Assembly: GCA_965248975.1 (NCBI GenBank)
Contig: CBDFKU010000016.1
Location: 124,001 to 188,000 of the forward strand
DNA from: CBDFKU01 sp965248975
GTDB taxonomy: Bacteria > Chloroflexota > Dehalococcoidia > Lucifugimonadales > JAGWBF01
DNA length: 64,000 nucleotides
Direction: 5' to 3'
The notes under the pieces were generated by a model that saw only the letters and a program-made list of their open reading frames with translations, did no database searches and was not told the DNA's origin. Each line of letters opens with the position of its first letter. Position 1 is the first letter of the stretch. A program made the translations under genes and the position numbers. Shown here in pieces: positions 61,024 through 64,000 of the stretch.

Positions 61024-61746
61024 ACGTCCGGCAAAACCCTTTCACCGTATCTAATTATGCTCCATTCCGGATACGCCAGTACCGCGTTGATGGTACTTTG
61101 CGTCCCATCTCATTGTGCCTTCCCTTCTTGTCAAAGCCAAAGCCCGGCTGATACAAAGTGGGACGGGCAAGACCTTTAAGGGTGCGACCTATGGCTGTCT
61201 GCTTGTAGGTAGCAAGAACTGAATCCAACGTCGCCTTTTCCGGATACCCAGCACAGGGCGACATTTCCCCCGGGAGAATTGTCACCTGGCCTACTGTCCG
61301 GCTTACCGGCGGCAGCATTCGGCATAGATTCGTTAGCAAGAAGGGAACCACCGCTTTACGCATCCTCAGGGCGGCCCCCTTGACCCGCCAAAAGGTTTCA
61401 GACTTCCATGTCGTGTCCTAATCAAACCTCGTGTAAGCCTTACAGCGACCTGAAGAAGAATTCTATAACTGAACGCCTTAGAAGCGAGGCATCGTTTGGG
61501 CCTTATAGGTACGTCTTACTGATAAGCCTTGTGTAAGGGGGAACTAAACGCGGCGACTACGGAAGACTGCATTTGGGAACTGGGAAGTTTGAGCAAGTCG
61601 AGGGCATGTTGAACTAAAAGAGATTCCAACTGATCCGAGCGGGTTGACATTGGTTGTGCGCGGGGGTTGACAGCGCTGAACTCACGGATCATCGTAGGAC
61701 ACGGGGTATGCCGTCCGCTGGGGCTGAGCTGAGGAGGGAGTTGATC
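61024..61746. other. Intergenic region without a recognised gene
   Basis: About 720 nt of lower GC. A minus-strand frame at 61055-61363 (102 codons, MRKAVVPFLLTNLCRMLPP) has no recognised similarity and no clear ribosome site; I do not call it a gene. Near 61433-61445 there is a TGTAAGCCTTACA palindrome, echoed at about 61530 (CCTTGTGTAAGG). Two TTGACA hexamers occur at 61644-61649 and 61667-61672, the second a possible -35 for the lactonase gene but without a good -10. Confidence 0.4.
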
Positions 61747-62655
61747 ATGCCCATCGAGCAGGTCTCATCGGAGCTGGAGAGAATCGTTTCATCGGACCAG
61801 GAGATCGAGGAACTGGGCAGGGGGTACAGCACTGCTGAAGGTCCACTGTGGCACAAAAGTGACAGATACCTCCTTTTCAGCGACATTCGCCAGGATCGGA
61901 GGATGAAGTGGACTTCCGAGGAAGGCATAACTCTCTTTCGGCAGCCTACGAATGAGGCCAATGGACTTACCTGGGACCCACAGGGCAGGTTAGTAGCCTG
62001 CGAGGGTGGCGCGCGACGGGTGACGCGCCTGGAGTCCGATGGAAGCATCGCCGTCGTGGCCGACAACTACGAGGGCAAGAGGCTGAACCGCCCTAACGAC
62101 GTGGTGGTGAAGTCCGATGGGAGCATCTACTTCACCGACCCGGGTGCGCCCAACCCTGAACTGGATATGGACTTCTGTGGAGTGTATCGCGTTACGGCGG
62201 ACTTGAGCGCAATAACGCTGTTGGTTCGGGACTTCGTCTTGCCCAACGGCCTGAGCTTCTCCCCGGACGAGAGCATCCTCTACATAAACGACTCGGTAGG
62301 GGTCTCGAGGCGTCAGGACAACATGTTCCTCAGCACAGGGCATATCAGGGCTTTCGACGTAAGACCCGATGGGAGCTTGACCAATGACCGTGTCTTCTGC
62401 GAGATGAGAGCGGGACGGTCCGGTATCCCCGACGGGATGAAGGTGGACGTAGAGGGTAACGTCTATTGTACGGGGCCTGGAGGTGTATGGGTCCTGGACC
62501 CCTCTGGCAAGCACCTGGGGACAATCTTGACCGGTGCACAGCAGACTACCAACTGTGCCTGGGGTGGCGATGATTGGAGGACCTTCTTCATCACCACCAT
62601 TGACGCCGTATTTCGCATCCAGCTTAAGATTCCGGGCATGCCCGTACCTGCCTGA
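61747..62655 (+). CDS. SMP-30/gluconolactonase family lactonase
   Basis: 302 residues from ATG 61747 with GAGGAGGGAG upstream; the longer frame from 61654 is unlikely. Six-bladed beta-propeller: EGPLWHKSDRYLLFSDI (metal Glu), NEANGLTWDPQGRLVACEGG, RLNRPNDVVVKSDGSIYFTDPG (metal Asn), LPNGLSFSPDESILYINDS (metal Asn) and SGIPDGMKVDVEGNVYCTGPGGVWV (metal Asp). All Ca/Zn ligands of the family are present. Hydrolyses a sugar lactone or similar ester; no signal peptide. Confidence 0.93.
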   Translation: MPIEQVSSELERIVSSDQEIEELGRGYSTAEGPLWHKSDRYLLFSDIRQDRRMKWTSEEGITLFRQPTNEANGLTWDPQGRLVACEGGARRVTRLESDGSIAVVADNYEGKRLNRPNDVVVKSDGSIYFTDPGAPNPELDMDFCGVYRVTADLSAITLLVRDFVLPNGLSFSPDESILYINDSVGVSRRQDNMFLSTGHIRAFDVRPDGSLTNDRVFCEMRAGRSGIPDGMKVDVEGNVYCTGPGGVWVLDPSGKHLGTILTGAQQTTNCAWGGDDWRTFFITTIDAVFRIQLKIPGMPVPA

Positions 62656-62778
62656 TAGGGTCCCTCTCTAGAATTAGGGCTCTCCGAGAAGAGATTCGAC
62701 ACCGCCCCGGCCGGCCAGGGATTACGAGGACAAGAGCAGGGTTCAGCAAATACATACCACAGTGGAAGAGGGTGGGGT

Positions 62779-63780
62779 ATGCAACAACGAGAGCAAGGGA
62801 ACGTGAAGCTGTTCGTGGGAATGCACGACGGGGTATGTGTCCTGGCCAGCACGGACGGTGGGCGCACGTGGGAACAGGGAGTGATCACCCCCCTAGCTCA
62901 CGCGGGGTCTCGCCTGTCGGTAAGTCGAAGCGAGCCCGATATCGCTTACCTTGCCGCGTACGAGTCAGGCATGTACCGCAGCGACGATGGAGGGACGACC
63001 TGGAAGCAGCTACCTTCATACCCCTCGGAGTACGCCCACAGCGTAGTGGTGCATCCTGGGGATGCGCGGTTGGTTTACGTTGGTGGCGAGCCCTCGGCCA
63101 TCTACCGATCCCGGGATGGAGGGGAGACATGGGAGGAGTGCGCCGGGTTTCGCGCGGTGCCGGAGTCGAGCCGGTGGAGCTTCCATAATTTCGACCCTCG
63201 AGTACACCACGTGCGAGACCTGCGAATGGCACCCAACGATCCCAATTCCCTGTATGCGGGGATCGAGGTCGGGGGTGTCGTGCGCTCCGGCGACGGGGGA
63301 GAGAACTGGGAACAGCTGCACGGTACCGACGAAGACATCCACTTAATAAATATCAGCGGGACGCGGCCCGAAAGGGTGTATGTGGCGACCGCGACGGGCC
63401 CCTATCGGAGCGACGACATGGGCCAGACTTGGCGAGCCATAACCGAGGGGCTCCTGCGCCGGTATACGGTCCACATTGCTGCGGCCCCCGATAACGCCGA
63501 CCTGGTGCTGGTGTCGGTGTCAAGCAGCCCCGGAAGGCGTGACCCACAGCTCTATCGCTCGGACAACGCGGGCCGGAGCTGGGCGGTCGTTGAGTCAGTG
63601 GGGTCCGATGGGGACATGGTGGTTGCGATGGACTGGGACCCCGCACACACGGGACGTGTATACGCGGGAAGCGACCGCGGGACGATCTATCGCAGCGACG
63701 ATGGCGGCATGTCCTGGAACGCATTGCCGACGAAGCTGCCCACGATAGCTCTGGGATGTCTCGTAGTCGTGCCCACCTGA
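62779..63780 (+). CDS. BNR/sortilin-type beta-propeller protein
   Basis: 333 residues with at least six Asp-box repeats (STDGGRTWEQ, SDDGGTTWKQ, SRDGGETWEE, SGDGGENWEQ, SDDMGQTWRA, SDNAGRSWAV, SDDGGMSWNA), giving a seven-bladed propeller of the sialidase/VPS10/exo-alpha-glucanase type. No signal peptide and no catalytic sialidase arginines seen, so it is probably a cytoplasmic binding or unknown-activity protein. 123 nt after the lactonase gene. Confidence 0.85.
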   Translation: MQQREQGNVKLFVGMHDGVCVLASTDGGRTWEQGVITPLAHAGSRLSVSRSEPDIAYLAAYESGMYRSDDGGTTWKQLPSYPSEYAHSVVVHPGDARLVYVGGEPSAIYRSRDGGETWEECAGFRAVPESSRWSFHNFDPRVHHVRDLRMAPNDPNSLYAGIEVGGVVRSGDGGENWEQLHGTDEDIHLINISGTRPERVYVATATGPYRSDDMGQTWRAITEGLLRRYTVHIAAAPDNADLVLVSVSSSPGRRDPQLYRSDNAGRSWAVVESVGSDGDMVVAMDWDPAHTGRVYAGSDRGTIYRSDDGGMSWNALPTKLPTIALGCLVVVPT

Positions 63781-63885
63781 GCTTGCTGGTTATGCCGATG
63801 ATTGTTGTCAATCAGCAAGAAGTGGGGCACTTTGGGACCCGGGAAGATTGTGTAATAGCCAACTTCGTAATCTGACAGTGCCGGG

Positions 63886-64000
63886 CTATGCGACACCACT
63901 CGGCAGCATGGTCTCGCTGTCCGATCCGCTCTTTACCATGCTCGGGTCCTTCTCCACCGCTTCGTTTAGTTCCGGGATATCCCGAACTACTAGCAAGACG
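63886..64000 (-). CDS. C-terminal end of an unidentified protein (partial, right edge)
   Basis: A minus-strand frame entering from the right edge reads VLLVVRDIPELNEAVEKDPSMVKSGSDSETMLPSGVA and stops at TAG 63888-63886. Composition and periodicity look coding. Too short to name. Confidence 0.45.
   Translation of the reverse strand, partial: VLLVVRDIPELNEAVEKDPSMVKSGSDSETMLPSGVA

Noticed and set aside
61055..61363. 102-codon minus-strand frame, and the idea of a group II intron (GTGCGACC near 61180)
   Set aside because: No ribosome site or recognised similarity, no reverse transcriptase and no domain V-like hairpin were seen.
1..64000. CRISPR array or cas genes, prophage, toxin-antitoxin or secretion systems
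   Set aside because: No regularly spaced direct repeats and no matching gene families were seen anywhere in the window.

Overview
The window looks like one chromosomal stretch of a GC-rich (about 60 percent, judged by eye), free-living bacterium. I infer Chloroflexota, most likely the Dehalococcoidia/SAR202 side. The reasons are the mix of several luciferase-like flavin monooxygenases, several PIG-L deacetylases, acetamidase and N-acyl-D-amino-acid deacylase families, a reductive-dehalogenase-type protein, an MshA-like glycosyltransferase and a long ribosome hibernation factor. No 16S rRNA gene is present, so this placement is an inference.

Layout. 0-5.2 kb, minus strand: an SDR oxidoreductase (cut by the window edge), BirA, a methyltransferase, a MaoC-type dehydratase pair, a PHP phosphoesterase, a split thiamine-diphosphate decarboxylase and the RNase P RNA gene. 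5.4-10.3 kb: a zinc-ribbon coiled-coil protein, a cysteinyl-tRNA synthetase fused to a family-2 glycosyltransferase, a PIG-L deacetylase and a quinone reductase. 10.4-11.7 kb: an IS630-type element; a second, nearly identical copy lies at 35.5-36.8 kb in the same orientation, and the transposase frame of the second copy is broken. 11.7-18.7 kb: GlcG-like proteins (one intact, one decayed), a flavin monooxygenase, an alpha/beta hydrolase, an SRPBCC-zinc ribbon-cyclase fusion, a membrane protein and a pentapeptide-repeat lipoprotein. 18.7-25.3 kb, minus strand: a 2-oxoacid dehydrogenase locus with an AceE-like E1, a separate E1 alpha/beta pair, E2 and LipB. 25.5-35.3 kb: prfA-prmC, amidohydrolase, PIG-L, tandem-GNAT protein, DUF502 protein, MshA-like glycosyltransferase, FemAB-like protein and folE. 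36.8-42.3 kb, minus strand: hom, a parvulin-like protein, the rpsR-ssb-rpsF operon (S6 with a 200-residue acidic tail) and glyA. 42.5-54.8 kb: NfeD-SPFH pair, hpf, DUF429, meaB, small enzymes, a frameshifted phosphofructokinase, PIG-L, acetamidase, metallo-beta-lactamase-fold hydrolase, flavin monooxygenase and thioesterase. 54.9-58.7 kb: tRNA-Ile followed by a lower-GC patch with a Tat-less reductive-dehalogenase homologue and transposase debris. 58.9-64 kb: two tandem flavin monooxygenases, an SMP-30 lactonase and a BNR beta-propeller protein.

How the genes fit together. Core translation genes (cysS, prfA, prmC, rpsF, rpsR, hpf, rnpB, tRNA-Ile) and central metabolism (2-oxoacid dehydrogenase, LipB, hom, glyA, folE) are interleaved with catabolic-looking accessory enzymes that would oxidise, hydrolyse or deacylate organic compounds. 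A cluster at 30-34 kb holds homologues of three mycothiol-type steps (MshA-like glycosyltransferase, PIG-L deacetylase, tandem-GNAT acetyltransferase), and a cysteinyl-tRNA synthetase with a PIG-L neighbour sits at 6-9 kb. That makes a low-molecular-weight thiol or amino-sugar pathway worth testing.

Several genes carry frameshifts: phosphofructokinase (8-bp tandem duplication), one monooxygenase, one GlcG copy, a VOC protein and three transposases. Some lie in homopolymers and may be assembly errors; others look like real decay.
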